Below the pieces are notes generated by a model, which saw only the letters and a program-made list of their open reading frames with translations, was not told where the DNA came from and did no database searches. From the NCBI RefSeq assembly GCF_001905005.1, contig NZ_LWKZ01000023.1, positions 1,164,908 to 1,228,907 of the forward strand: a stretch of 64,000 nt of DNA. The letters run 5' to 3'. Positions 24,779 to 33,446 of this stretch are shown in pieces. The position numbers and the translations under genes were made by a program. Origin of the DNA: Streptomyces sp. CB02923. Lineage in GTDB: Bacteria > Actinomycetota > Actinomycetes > Streptomycetales > Streptomycetaceae. Position 1 is the first letter of the stretch. Every line of letters starts with the position of its first letter.

Positions 24779-25450
24779 TCACACGAAGAAGTTCCAGTTC
24801 CCTTCGATCGGCAGCGGATAGCCGCTGTCGGTCCGGTCACTGGCCAGGTCGTACCGGACGTACTGGTCGTCCTTGAACAGGTACACCTTGTCCGTGTCGA
24901 GCACCGAGTTGACGGCCGCGTCGATGCCCCGCTGGAAGTTCTCCGGCAGTCCGCGCCAGCCGCGCAGGATGGGCGTCGGCCCGCCCAGCAGCTTGTCGTT
25001 CGGTACGTCGTAGCGAACGTACAGGTCGTCCTTGAAGAACCAGCTGACGTTCGGGTTGCTCTGGTGGTTGACCGCCGCGTCGACGCCGAGCTGGAAGTCC
25101 GTCGGCAGCCCCGACCACTGCTCCGCGATGCTGAGCGGGTAGCCCGGCTCGACCTTGTCGGAGTCCAGGTCGTAGCGGACGTACTGGCTGTCCTTGAAGA
25201 GGTACACGATCTGCGGCTGGTCCCGGCGGTTGAGCGCGGCGTCGATGCCGCGCCCGAAGCTGTCCACCAGGCCGGGCCAGTTGCCCTCGATGAGCTTCGG
25301 GTACCCCTCGAAGCCGTGGTCTTCCTTGATGTCGTAGCGCACGTACGAGTTGTCCTTGAGGATCCACGTGATGGGGTCGTTGCCCTTGGCCCTCACCACT
25401 GCGTCGATACGCCGGTAGAAGGACCCCGGTGAAGCGGTCTGCTCTGCCAC
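24779..25450 (-). CDS. Four-bladed hemopexin-repeat protein
   Basis: A protein of about 223 residues made almost entirely of four hemopexin-like repeats. Each carries a 'GIDAAVN' or 'RIDAVVR' start, a 'VYLFKDDQYVRYD' core and a 'GYPLPIEGNW' or 'GLPENF' end. Four units should close a complete beta-propeller. There is no signal peptide, so it is probably cytoplasmic. Hemopexin folds bind metals, small ligands or proteins; stand-alone bacterial versions are poorly understood. GTG at 25450 has GAGAGG 9 nt upstream; GTG at 25459 adds three codons but is too close to that site. It sits between cluster genes and has its own terminator. Confidence 0.82.
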   Translation of the reverse strand: MAEQTASPGSFYRRIDAVVRAKGNDPITWILKDNSYVRYDIKEDHGFEGYPKLIEGNWPGLVDSFGRGIDAALNRRDQPQIVYLFKDSQYVRYDLDSDKVEPGYPLSIAEQWSGLPTDFQLGVDAAVNHQSNPNVSWFFKDDLYVRYDVPNDKLLGGPTPILRGWRGLPENFQRGIDAAVNSVLDTDKVYLFKDDQYVRYDLASDRTDSGYPLPIEGNWNFFV

Positions 25451-25737
25451 GTGCCACACCCTCTCGCGGTCGATGGGTCTGGTGGACGCCGGCCGGCGGC
25501 TGGTCGAGCTCGTCCCGTCACCTTGCCATCCCCCTACCGTCGTGTCACGGCACTATCACGTATCGGCTCATTCATCGCCATCCCGCCATTCAGATCGAGC
25601 CATGCCACATCCACCCGAACTCCCTCAGCGGCCCCGCAAGCCCACCAAGTCCACCAAGCCCGTCATACACCCCGGAACTCACCCGGAAACTCCGGTCCCA
25701 GCCCCACCCTTGACTGCCGTGAGTCCGCGGCCCGGCA

Positions 25738-27126
25738 TCAACAGTCACCACCGTGGAAGACGCAACCGACCGCGGCACCACTGCCCACGCTGACCACTCC
25801 CACGGCCGGGTCGGTGCTGCCCCGCACGAAGCCGCCGCCGTAACCGTCGTCGTCGACGCCGCGTGCGCCCACGTAGATGCCCCAGTTGAGGAAGAGTTCC
25901 CGCACGCCGCCGGTGCCGTCGGGAAACGGCTCGGCGGTGGGACGTACACGGCGCTGGAGCACGAAGGGGCCGTTCATCGCCGAGGCGACCTCGTTCTCCC
26001 ACTGTGCCGCGTCCACGTCCCAGCCGGCGACGATTCCGTTGCCACCGTGCAGCAGCGTCGGCTTCAGGATCAGCTCGGGCCGGTGGGCCAAGGCGTAGGC
26101 GAGCGTGTCGACCCGGGCGCCGTCAGGCTCCGTCGTACGCGGGCGCACGTACCGCGTCCACGGCAGGAGCCGGTCGACGCAGGCCAGTTCGGCGGCATCG
26201 AACAGGTCGCGATGCCGCTCGTCGGAGAGGATCGCCAGGGTGCCCTTGTTGCCGTACAGCTCCGCGTCCAGCCGGCTGAACAGGCCCACCCTGCCCTGCT
26301 CGGCGGCGACGAGCAGGGACTCCAGCTGGGCCGTCGAGGCGGGGTCGGTGAGGTCCTCGGGCAGGAAATACCGGAAGACGACGTCGACGGTCCGGCCCGC
26401 GACCGTGGGACGGCCGTTCGGGTACGTGAGCGCGCCGAGGTCGCAGGCGATGCCCTCGACCCCGTGGTCGGCCAGCTTCGCGGCGAGGATTCGCAGCCGG
26501 GGCCCCACGATGGCGAAGTTGTCCACCGTGTCCACCACGGCGACGACGGGTGTCCGGCCGGTGGGAATGGTCGCGGCGCACTCGGCGTACATGCTCCGCA
26601 CCATGCAGCCCAGCGTGTCCCGGTAGCGGAGCCCGTGCCGTCGTACGAACGCGTCGAGCGGCGGGTACGCCAGCATGGCCCGGTTGATGTCGGCGTTCTC
26701 GAAGCCGCCGAGCGCGCTGGTGATGTTGAATTCGAGAAGTTTGAACCCCGCACCGTCGTGGTAGAGGTCGGCCCGGCCCAGCGGGAGGAGCGACCCGGTC
26801 CGGGCACTGCGCGTGATCAGCGCCGATTGCAGGGGGTCCATGCCGACCGCGGCGGCCAGTGCGCCGAGGCTTCCGCCGAACACCCGGTCCGGCAGCGAGC
26901 GCAGCAGACCGTACACCGTGTGGAGATCTCCCACGACGGCGCGGCGCTCGGTCTCGCTGAGGAAGGCGGGGCCGTTCAGGAACCGGTCCTGGTACGCCAG
27001 CGTGAGTTCGGCCGATTCCCGGGCGGCGGCCGCGGGGTGGCCCGTCGGCGCGTGCCGCGCGAGCTGCTCCCCGTACGCATGGCCCAACCGCGACCGGGGC
27101 GGTTCGGGCGGGCTCGTGGTCGTCAT
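25738..27126 (-). CDS. ATP-grasp-like protein, paralogue of the 35.3-kb gene product
   Basis: A 462-residue protein resembling circularly permuted ATP-grasp/glutathionylspermidine-synthase-like ligases. Key stretches are 'FKLLEFNITSALGGFENA', 'VVAVVDTVDNFAIVGPRL', 'YGNKGTLAILSDERH', 'LILKPTLLHGGNGIVAGW' and a C-terminal 'GFVRGSTDPAVGVVSVGSG'. The gene product encoded at 35318-36676 has the same order of blocks (FMEFNVSGALGG and a C-terminal 'AGIVSVRAGTSSSDN'), so both are one family. Such enzymes join a carboxylate to an amine with ATP. ATG at 27126 has AAGGAC upstream. The two copies in one locus suggest two separate ligation steps. The substrates are unknown, and family membership is inferred from motifs only. 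Confidence 0.75.
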   Translation of the reverse strand: MTTTSPPEPPRSRLGHAYGEQLARHAPTGHPAAAARESAELTLAYQDRFLNGPAFLSETERRAVVGDLHTVYGLLRSLPDRVFGGSLGALAAAVGMDPLQSALITRSARTGSLLPLGRADLYHDGAGFKLLEFNITSALGGFENADINRAMLAYPPLDAFVRRHGLRYRDTLGCMVRSMYAECAATIPTGRTPVVAVVDTVDNFAIVGPRLRILAAKLADHGVEGIACDLGALTYPNGRPTVAGRTVDVVFRYFLPEDLTDPASTAQLESLLVAAEQGRVGLFSRLDAELYGNKGTLAILSDERHRDLFDAAELACVDRLLPWTRYVRPRTTEPDGARVDTLAYALAHRPELILKPTLLHGGNGIVAGWDVDAAQWENEVASAMNGPFVLQRRVRPTAEPFPDGTGGVRELFLNWGIYVGARGVDDDGYGGGFVRGSTDPAVGVVSVGSGAAVGCVFHGGDC

Positions 27127-27246
27127 CGCATGTCCTTTCCGGAGCGGACCGTGTGTCCGGTACGGCGTCGGTGCCCGGGGCGCGCGTAGCCGCGGAGTTC
27201 CATCAGAAGCGCCCTGGCGCCGTGCGTGCGCCGGTCGGCTGCCCGC

Positions 27247-28515
27247 TCAGTGCGTGTCCGTCGCTTGCGGAGCCTGTTCGGCGCGGGTGATCCACCGGTG
27301 GCGGGCGCCCACGAGGAGCGCCACCGCGACGGCCGCCATGACCACCGCGCCGACGCCGAACACGGCGCGGGTGCCGATCTCGGCGGCGACGATGCCTCCG
27401 GCCGCCGCACCGATGGGCAGCCCGCCCCAGGCGACGAGCCGGTACACGCTGTTGGCCCGCCCGAGCAGGTGCTGCGGCACCAGCGTCTGCCGCAGGACGA
27501 CCACGACGACGTTCCACGTCACCGTCCCGCACGCGAAGAGCGCGAGCGCCGCACCGGCCGCGTACACCGACGGGACGGTGGCCAGCACCGTCTCGCTCGT
27601 GGCGATCAGGGCGGCGGTGGCGACCAGCGCTCCTTCCCGGCCGAGACGTTCCGTCAGGGCGGGGGCGAAGCGTGAGGCGGTGACGGCTCCCACGGCTTGG
27701 CAGGCGAGCAGGACGCCGTACCCGAACGGGCCCAGGTGCAGCTCCCTGCCGCTGTGCACCACGAGCACGGCGAGCATCGCGTTCCCGGCGAGGTTGATCA
27801 GGCAGGACACCAGGGCGAGGCTGCGCAGCAGATGGTGCGCGAACAGCCACTTGGCACCGGCCAGCATCTCCGACAGCACGCCGCCGCCCTGCTCGGGACC
27901 GGACCGGATCGGCCGGGTGCGGCGGATACGGCTGACCAGCACGGCGGAGCACAGGAAGGTGGCCGCGTCCACACCGAAGGGCAGGGCCGCCGCCACACCG
28001 AACAGCAACGCGCCGACGAGCGGGCCGACGAAGCCGGTGCCGGCCTCCTGAGCTGCCATGATGCGGGCGTTGGCGGTGGCGAGCCCGGTCTTCGGGGTGA
28101 TGAAGGGGACGAGCACCTGGGCGGCGTTGCGGCAGAGGACCTCGCCGACGCCGAGCAGGAACATGCACGCGTAGAGCAGCGGCAGTCCACCCCAGCCGCC
28201 GAGGATCCCGAGGGCGAGCACCGTGAGCAGGACGGCCCGGCCGATGTCGATCCGCACCATCATCGCCCGGATGTCGAGACGGTCGACCAGCAGCCCCGCC
28301 GGGATGCCGAACAGGATGAACGGCGCGGTGAAGGCGACCGAGGCCGCGCCGATCAGGCGGGGGTCGTCGGTCAGGTGGGTCGCCAGCAGGGGACCGGCGG
28401 CGATCGTGGCGCCGTCGCCGAGCGAGGAGACGGCGGCGGACCACCACAGCCGCGAGAAGTCGCCTCCCAGACGCGGCCGTTGCGAGCCGGTCTTGTCGGT
28501 CGTCGACACACTCAT
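27247..28515 (-). CDS. MFS transporter, drug-exporter type
   Basis: A 422-residue protein with about 12 membrane segments in two six-helix halves. The motif-A-like loop 'GIPAGLLVDRLDIRAM' after the second helix, and the equivalent 'APALTERLGREG' in the second half, fit the major facilitator superfamily (enterobactin-exporter/MFS_3-like). It lies 120 nt upstream of the ATP-grasp-like gene on the same strand, and diverges from the eight-gene plus-strand operon across a 781-nt region. Export of a cluster product or resistance is the likely role. ATG at 28515 has a weak upstream binding site (GGACGG). Confidence 0.85.
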   Translation of the reverse strand: MSVSTTDKTGSQRPRLGGDFSRLWWSAAVSSLGDGATIAAGPLLATHLTDDPRLIGAASVAFTAPFILFGIPAGLLVDRLDIRAMMVRIDIGRAVLLTVLALGILGGWGGLPLLYACMFLLGVGEVLCRNAAQVLVPFITPKTGLATANARIMAAQEAGTGFVGPLVGALLFGVAAALPFGVDAATFLCSAVLVSRIRRTRPIRSGPEQGGGVLSEMLAGAKWLFAHHLLRSLALVSCLINLAGNAMLAVLVVHSGRELHLGPFGYGVLLACQAVGAVTASRFAPALTERLGREGALVATAALIATSETVLATVPSVYAAGAALALFACGTVTWNVVVVVLRQTLVPQHLLGRANSVYRLVAWGGLPIGAAAGGIVAAEIGTRAVFGVGAVVMAAVAVALLVGARHRWITRAEQAPQATDTH

Positions 28516-29296
28516 GACACCGTCCGGCAGCGCAGCCGACCGTCCATGGTCTCCCCCTCAGATACGCCGTCCCCCGTCGTCGACGCCCGTCACCCGTCGC
28601 CGATCGCCGAGGCCCGTACGGTCAGGTGCACGGGGTTGCCGACAATAGTCGGCGTCCGCAGCGGCGTCGAGGAAAAATGATCAGGTCCGTCGGTGGACGG
28701 TGCACCTGTCGCCCGAAGGCCCGGGGCGAACCGGCCGGGCACCTCCGCGGAAGATCAATTTCCCTGCGGTGGACAGGGTTTGTGTCCGCGGTCTTCTGAT
28801 ATGTTCGCCGCCGCTGGGCGCTGAATCGGTGGTCAGCAACGTGCATGCATGGGAGGGCATGCCGTCAACGGGGCTTTCACATACTGCGTCAAGACTCCTG
28901 GTTCGTGTGCGCAGCCGATGCATTCGGCGCGACGACCTGCGGCCGGGCGGTCTTGGTCTCTTCGTCCTCCAGTAGCGCGACCACGCGTCGGCTTCCTCAC
29001 GTATGCCTCTCGGCGGCCCGTCGGCCGTGCCGGCTGACCGGTGGTCGCGGCAGAGGCCCCGTGGCCGGCCGCGACGGCACACGCTCCGGAACGGACGGAC
29101 ATCCCGGTGAGGCACCAGGGTGCCTGCAGTTGGGGCCTGCGGACAGGGCTGCCACTGAGCAGTCGCGCACGTCGAGGGTGAGGACAATGATCATGGGAAC
29201 CTGCGAACCGGCTGCGGTGAGGCGTGCGACGGGCACCCGCCGCCGCCTCTCATGTCATCCGCTGACCGGCCGGCTCCGGTCCCACGGAGGCATACG
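28516..29296. promoter_or_regulatory. Divergent intergenic region with a small palindrome
   Basis: A 781-nt gap between the MFS gene (minus) and the eight-gene operon (plus). No frame looks like a real gene. It holds a perfect 6-bp inverted repeat, GCCGAC-aata-GTCGGC, at 28638-28653, about 120 nt before the MFS start and a candidate operator. A comparatively AT-rich patch lies around 28750-28800. Promoters for both units should lie here. The stretch just before 29297 contains the GGAGG for the first plus-strand gene. Confidence 0.5.
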
Positions 29297-30226
29297 GTGA
29301 GCCTCGGCGTGGGCCTGATGACCGCCCGCCCGGACGTCGTCGAACCGGTGACGGTCGCCGTCATCGGCACCGGAGCGATCGGCCGGGACCTGGTCAGCAA
29401 GATCCACCGGTCGCCCGCGCTGGACTGCCGGCTGGTGGCCGGACGCAATCCGGAGTCGGCGGGTCTGCGGTACGCCGAGCGCCTCGGCTACGCCACCACC
29501 GCCGCCGGCATCGAGGCCGTACTGGCGGCCGCGCGCCCCTTCGACGTCGTCTTCGACGCCACCAGCGCCGCGTCCCACCGGGACCACTGGCCGCTGCTCG
29601 AACCGCTCGGCACGCTGGTGATCGACCTGACGCCCAGCAAGGTCGGGCAGATGGTGGCGCCCACCGTGACCGGGGTGTCGGCGGCGACCGGCCGCAACGT
29701 CAACCTGATCAGCTGCGGCGGGCAGGCGTCCGTACCGGTCGTGCACGCCCTCGCGGCCCGCTTCCCGGTGACGTACCTCGAAGTCGTCTCGACCGTGGCC
29801 AGCGACGTCGCGGGCCGCGCCACCAGGCTGAACCTCGACGAGTACGTGGCGACCACCGGTGCCGCCGTGACGGCGTTCTCCGGCGTGACCGACGTCAAGG
29901 CGATCCTCAACATCAGCCCCGCGGTGCCGCCGGCGACCTTCCGGACGGCCGTCCACGCCCGCATGGCCGACGCCGACCCGGCGGCGGTACGCGCGGTGGC
30001 CGACCGGGTGGCCGGGCAGGTGCGGTCCTTCGCCCCCGGCTACGAGGTCACCGCCTGCACCGCGGTCGGTGACCTGGTGACGATCACCCTCCAGGTCATG
30101 GCGCACAGCGACGTCCTGCCGCCGTACGCCGGAAACCTCGACATCATCAACTCCGCTGCCGTCATGGTCGCCGAACAGTACGCGGCCCGGCCGGACCGGG
30201 TGTCCCGGACAGGGGTGACCTCATGA
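29297..30226 (+). CDS. Acylating aldehyde dehydrogenase (DmpF/MhpF-like)
   Basis: This 309-residue protein matches acetylating acetaldehyde dehydrogenases. It has an N-terminal NAD loop 'VAVIGTGAIGRDLV', the catalytic cysteine Cys140 in 'LISCGGQASVP', and 'LNISPAVPPATFRTAVHA' and 'PPYAGNLDIINSAAV' blocks. The enzyme interconverts an aldehyde and its CoA thioester with NAD. The GTG at 29297 has GGAGG 6 nt upstream and starts close to the family's usual N-terminus; an ATG at 29252 lacks a binding site. It overlaps the aldolase gene by 4 nt (ATGA). In catabolism the pair forms a channelled complex. Here they head an operon with no other meta-cleavage genes, so they more likely make or use a biosynthetic acyl-CoA or aldehyde. 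Confidence 0.9.
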   Translation: MSLGVGLMTARPDVVEPVTVAVIGTGAIGRDLVSKIHRSPALDCRLVAGRNPESAGLRYAERLGYATTAAGIEAVLAAARPFDVVFDATSAASHRDHWPLLEPLGTLVIDLTPSKVGQMVAPTVTGVSAATGRNVNLISCGGQASVPVVHALAARFPVTYLEVVSTVASDVAGRATRLNLDEYVATTGAAVTAFSGVTDVKAILNISPAVPPATFRTAVHARMADADPAAVRAVADRVAGQVRSFAPGYEVTACTAVGDLVTITLQVMAHSDVLPPYAGNLDIINSAAVMVAEQYAARPDRVSRTGVTS

Positions 30227-31236
30227 AGCACGTGGTGATCCACGACCCGACGCTGCGGGACGGCCAGCACGCGGTCCGGCACCAGCTCGGAACGGCCGCG
30301 CTGCGCCGTTACGCGGAAGCGGCGGACGCGGCGCGGATCCCGGTGGTGGAAGTCGGCCACGGCAACGGCCTGGGCGCCTCCTCCCTGCAGGTCGGGACGG
30401 CCGCGGCGAGCGACGACGACATGCTGTCGACCGTCCGGGAGGCACTGCGCCACAGCCGGATGGGTACCTTCATGCTGCCCGGCTGGGGGACGTCCGGCGA
30501 CCTCCGGCGGGCGATCACCCACGGGGTCGACGTCTTCCGCATCGGCGTACACGCCACCGAGGCGTCGCTGGCCGAGCGACACCTGGGCTTCCTGCGGGAC
30601 GCCGGTGCCGAGGCCCACTGCGTCCTGATGATGAGCCACATGGCCGCCCCGGACGAACTGGCCGCGCAGGCCGCGCAGGCCGTCGGATACGGCGCGCAGG
30701 CCGTGGGGATCATGGACTCCGCCGGCCACTTCCTGCCCGCCGACGTCACCGCGCGGATCAGCGCGATCGTCGAGGCGGTCGACCCCCTCCCGGTGATCTT
30801 CCACGGGCACAACAACCTCGGCATGGCCGTCGCCAACTCGGTGGCCGCGGCCGACGCCGGCGCCCTGATCATCGACGGCTGCGCCCGCGGCTTCGGCGCC
30901 GGGGCGGGCAACACCCAGCTCGAAGTGCTGGTCCCGGTACTGGAGCGGAGCGGGTTCGCCACGGGCGTCGACCTGTACGGGCTGCTGGACGCCGCCGACC
31001 TCGCCGAGCGCGAACTCATGCCCGCACCACCGGTGATCACCTCGACGGGCATCGTCAGCGGCCTGGCGGGAGTGTTCTCCGGATTCCGGCACCGGGTCGC
31101 CGAACTGTCCGGGGCGGCCGGCGTCGACCCGCGCGACGTCTTCTTCGAACTCGGCCGGCGGCAGGCCATCGCCGGCCAGGAAGACCTGATCGTGGACGTG
31201 GTGGCGGAACTCAGCGGCGGCAGGACCGACGGCTGA
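30223..31236 (+). CDS. 4-hydroxy-2-oxovalerate aldolase-like enzyme (DmpG/MhpE)
   Basis: A 337-residue HMGL/DRE-TIM-type aldolase. It has the metal and active-site stretch 'DPTLRDGQHAV' at residues 8-18, 'VGIMDSAGHFLP', the metal-binding 'FHGHNNLGMAVANS' near residue 190, and a C-terminal family block with 'GLGAGAGN'-like 'GFGAGAGNTQLEVLV'. The known reaction is reversible cleavage of 4-hydroxy-2-oxoacids to pyruvate and an aldehyde. All catalytic residues I know of appear intact. Overlap with the aldehyde dehydrogenase gene suggests the classical complex. In this context the reverse direction, aldol addition of pyruvate to an aldehyde giving a 4-hydroxy-2-oxoacid, would supply an alpha-keto acid to the CitE-like enzyme. 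That is inference. Confidence 0.9.
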   Translation: MKHVVIHDPTLRDGQHAVRHQLGTAALRRYAEAADAARIPVVEVGHGNGLGASSLQVGTAAASDDDMLSTVREALRHSRMGTFMLPGWGTSGDLRRAITHGVDVFRIGVHATEASLAERHLGFLRDAGAEAHCVLMMSHMAAPDELAAQAAQAVGYGAQAVGIMDSAGHFLPADVTARISAIVEAVDPLPVIFHGHNNLGMAVANSVAAADAGALIIDGCARGFGAGAGNTQLEVLVPVLERSGFATGVDLYGLLDAADLAERELMPAPPVITSTGIVSGLAGVFSGFRHRVAELSGAAGVDPRDVFFELGRRQAIAGQEDLIVDVVAELSGGRTDG

Positions 31237-31278
31237 CGGGTTCTGCGACCCGGCCCTTGAGAAAGGAGGACCAACGAC

Positions 31279-32193
31279 ATGGCAGTTCCGGACGCGGTGC
31301 CCGAGTCGAGAGGGACGGCGGGTGTGGCAGCAGGTATGTCAGCGGGTGTGACAACGGATGTCTCAGCGGGTGTGGAGATCACCCGCATGTCGTTCGACGC
31401 GTTCCTGGCCGTCGGCCCCCGCGGGCTGTACAAGGCCGACCGGCCCGTGGTGATCGAGCTGCCGAGCAGCGTGCAGGGTCTCGGCCGGGACGAAGTGGCG
31501 GCCCGCCTGGCCGGGATGACCGTCACCCTGTTCACCGAGCCGGGCGACAAGAACCACCCGGGGCGCTGGGAGACACGGGACATCCTGCTCCGCGAGTTCT
31601 TCGCGGACGAGCGGCACCTGACCAGCGCGGACACCTGGCACCGGGTGGTGTCCAACATCCGCAGCAGCCCGGCGGACGTGAACGCCGTCATCGGCTTCGA
31701 CGCCGAGAAGTTCTTCGGCTACGGCGACTCCCTGTACGCGGCCAACCTGTGGATCAGCCACCGCGGCGTGTTCACCAAGAACCACTTCGACGAGTTCGAG
31801 AACTTCAACATCGCGCTGGAGGGCCGCAAACGGTTCATCATCGCCCCACCCGGTGTGCGGCACTACTACCCGCGGTCGGTGCTGCGCGGGTTCGGGGACA
31901 AGTCGCAGGTGGTCGACCTCGACGACGTCGACCTGAAGCGCTACCCGAGGCTGGCGCCCAAGCTCGCCCAGCGCCGTGACTTCGTCCTCGAACCGGGCCA
32001 CATGCTCTACCTGCCCCTCGGCTGGTGGCACCAGGCCGAGTCGCTGGACGAGATCAACATCAACGTCAACTTCTGGCTCAAGTCCAAGAAGATCCTCCGC
32101 AGACCGCACGTGCTCGGCGTCGCGCTGTACACGTACGCCTACCGGAGGTTCAAGGGCGTCTACAGCTACCAGCCCACCGAGGTGAATTCCTGA
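31279..32193 (+). CDS. JmjC/cupin-8-type Fe(II)/2-oxoglutarate oxygenase
   Basis: A 304-residue protein with a double-stranded beta-helix oxygenase core. The iron facial triad can be read as His169 and Asp171 in 'TKNHFDEFENF' and His251 in 'GWWHQAE'. The 'ALEGRKRFIIAPPG' stretch between them is typical of the cupin-8/JmjC branch, whose members hydroxylate amino-acid side chains. The first 30 residues are an imperfect 'GVAAGMSAGVTTDVSAGVE' repeat, probably disordered. ATG at 31279 follows AGGAGG. Its stop overlaps the next start (TGATG). It probably hydroxylates an amino-acid building block or the peptide product. Its exact substrate is unknown. Confidence 0.85.
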   Translation: MAVPDAVPESRGTAGVAAGMSAGVTTDVSAGVEITRMSFDAFLAVGPRGLYKADRPVVIELPSSVQGLGRDEVAARLAGMTVTLFTEPGDKNHPGRWETRDILLREFFADERHLTSADTWHRVVSNIRSSPADVNAVIGFDAEKFFGYGDSLYAANLWISHRGVFTKNHFDEFENFNIALEGRKRFIIAPPGVRHYYPRSVLRGFGDKSQVVDLDDVDLKRYPRLAPKLAQRRDFVLEPGHMLYLPLGWWHQAESLDEININVNFWLKSKKILRRPHVLGVALYTYAYRRFKGVYSYQPTEVNS

Positions 32194-33446
32194 TGAGCGA
32201 ACGCAAGACCATCACCCCCACCCACCGGTACCGCAACAACGACAGACTCATCGGGATCGGCAACACCTTCTGGAACATGTCCTACGAACACGGGGTCGCC
32301 GGCATCGTCGGCGACCTCGAAGACGGTGTCTTCCAGATGCCCGACGGCCACGCATTCGTCAACTTCACCGTCTGCTCCTACCTGGACCTCGACACCCACC
32401 CCAAGGTCATCGACGGAGCGGTCGCCGCACTGCGCCGCTTCGGCGTGCTGGACCACTGCATCCCGCGCACCCGCGTCCAGACACCGGTACTGCTGGAGCT
32501 GGAGGAGTCGCTGGGCGAACTGTTCGACGCGATGGTGATCAGCGCGGTCTCCACCGCCGCGGCCAGCACCGGCCTGCTGCCGCTCATCGCGTCGGGCCAC
32601 CTCGGCAACGGCACCCGGCCGCTGATGGTCTTCGACAAGAACGCCCATGTCTCGATGGCCAACGCCAAGCCGAGCTGCGCCGACGAGACCGAAGTCGTGA
32701 CCTGCCGCCACCACGACCTCGACTTCCTCGAAGACCAGTGCCGCACCTACGAACGCGTCGCCTACGTGGTGGACGGCTCGGACAGCCTCGGCGGCTACGC
32801 GCCCGTCGACGAGCTGGCCCGGCTCCAGGAGAAGTACAACCTCCTGGTCTTCTACGACGACTCGCACTCGCTGTCCGCATACGGTGAGCGCGGCATCGGC
32901 TACGTACGCTCACACGCTCCGGTGCTGGACGAGCGGACCATCACCGTGGCGACCTTGAGCAAGGGCTTCGGCGCCGGCGGCACGGCGATCCTGCTCGACG
33001 GATACGGCGAGGACACGCGGCGGCTCGTCGAACGGTTCGCGGGCCCGCTGGGCTACTCGCAGAAGATGAACGCCGCCGCGGTCGGCGCGGCGCTCGCCTC
33101 GGCCGAGATCCACCGCACCGAGGAACTCACCCGCCTGCAGGGACGCCTGCGGTCCAACATCGCGCTGTTCGACTCGCTGGTCGCAACCGAGCAGTCCGGC
33201 AGCACGTACCCGATCCGCGTGGTGCCGATGAACGACGAGACGGTCGTCGACGGCGCCAAGCAGGTCTTCGCGGCCGGGTTCTACACCTCGCCGGTGTTCT
33301 TCCCGATCGTCGCCCGCGGCACCGCCGGACTGCGGGTGATGCTGCGGGCCGGCCAGACCGAGGAGCAGATCAAGCGGCTCTGCTCCGCGCTGGTCGAAGC
33401 CGGGGCACGCCCGGCGGCCGCCCGGCCCGAATCGGTGACCCGGTGA
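32193..33446 (+). CDS. Alpha-oxoamine synthase-type PLP enzyme
   Basis: This 417-residue protein belongs to the fold-type I alpha-oxoamine synthase group (KBL, BioF, HemA, SPT). The PLP lysine is Lys257 in 'VATLSKGFGAGGTAI', the cofactor Asp/His pair is in 'VFYDDSHSLSAYGERG', and an N-terminal 'YLDLDTHPKVIDGAV' block is present. Such enzymes condense an acyl-CoA with an amino acid, with loss of CO2, giving an alpha-aminoketone. In ketomemicin biosynthesis a related enzyme makes the carbonylmethylene link of a pseudopeptide. Here it is coupled by GTGA overlap to a CitE-like lyase and shares the operon with a MaoC dehydratase, the same enzyme set. Substrates remain to be identified. Confidence 0.9.
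   Translation: MSERKTITPTHRYRNNDRLIGIGNTFWNMSYEHGVAGIVGDLEDGVFQMPDGHAFVNFTVCSYLDLDTHPKVIDGAVAALRRFGVLDHCIPRTRVQTPVLLELEESLGELFDAMVISAVSTAAASTGLLPLIASGHLGNGTRPLMVFDKNAHVSMANAKPSCADETEVVTCRHHDLDFLEDQCRTYERVAYVVDGSDSLGGYAPVDELARLQEKYNLLVFYDDSHSLSAYGERGIGYVRSHAPVLDERTITVATLSKGFGAGGTAILLDGYGEDTRRLVERFAGPLGYSQKMNAAAVGAALASAEIHRTEELTRLQGRLRSNIALFDSLVATEQSGSTYPIRVVPMNDETVVDGAKQVFAAGFYTSPVFFPIVARGTAGLRVMLRAGQTEEQIKRLCSALVEAGARPAAARPESVTR

Noticed and set aside
24491..24821. Short open frames in the repeat-rich spacer beside the PPOX gene
   Set aside because: They come from the repeated CCGAACCG-type sequence and stay open in several frames with no protein-like features.
29297..31236. A meta-cleavage aromatic degradation operon, suggested by DmpF and DmpG homologues
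   Set aside because: No ring-cleavage dioxygenase, hydrolase or 2-oxopent-4-enoate hydratase genes are nearby. The pair is followed by coupled PLP, lyase, oxygenase and ligase genes.
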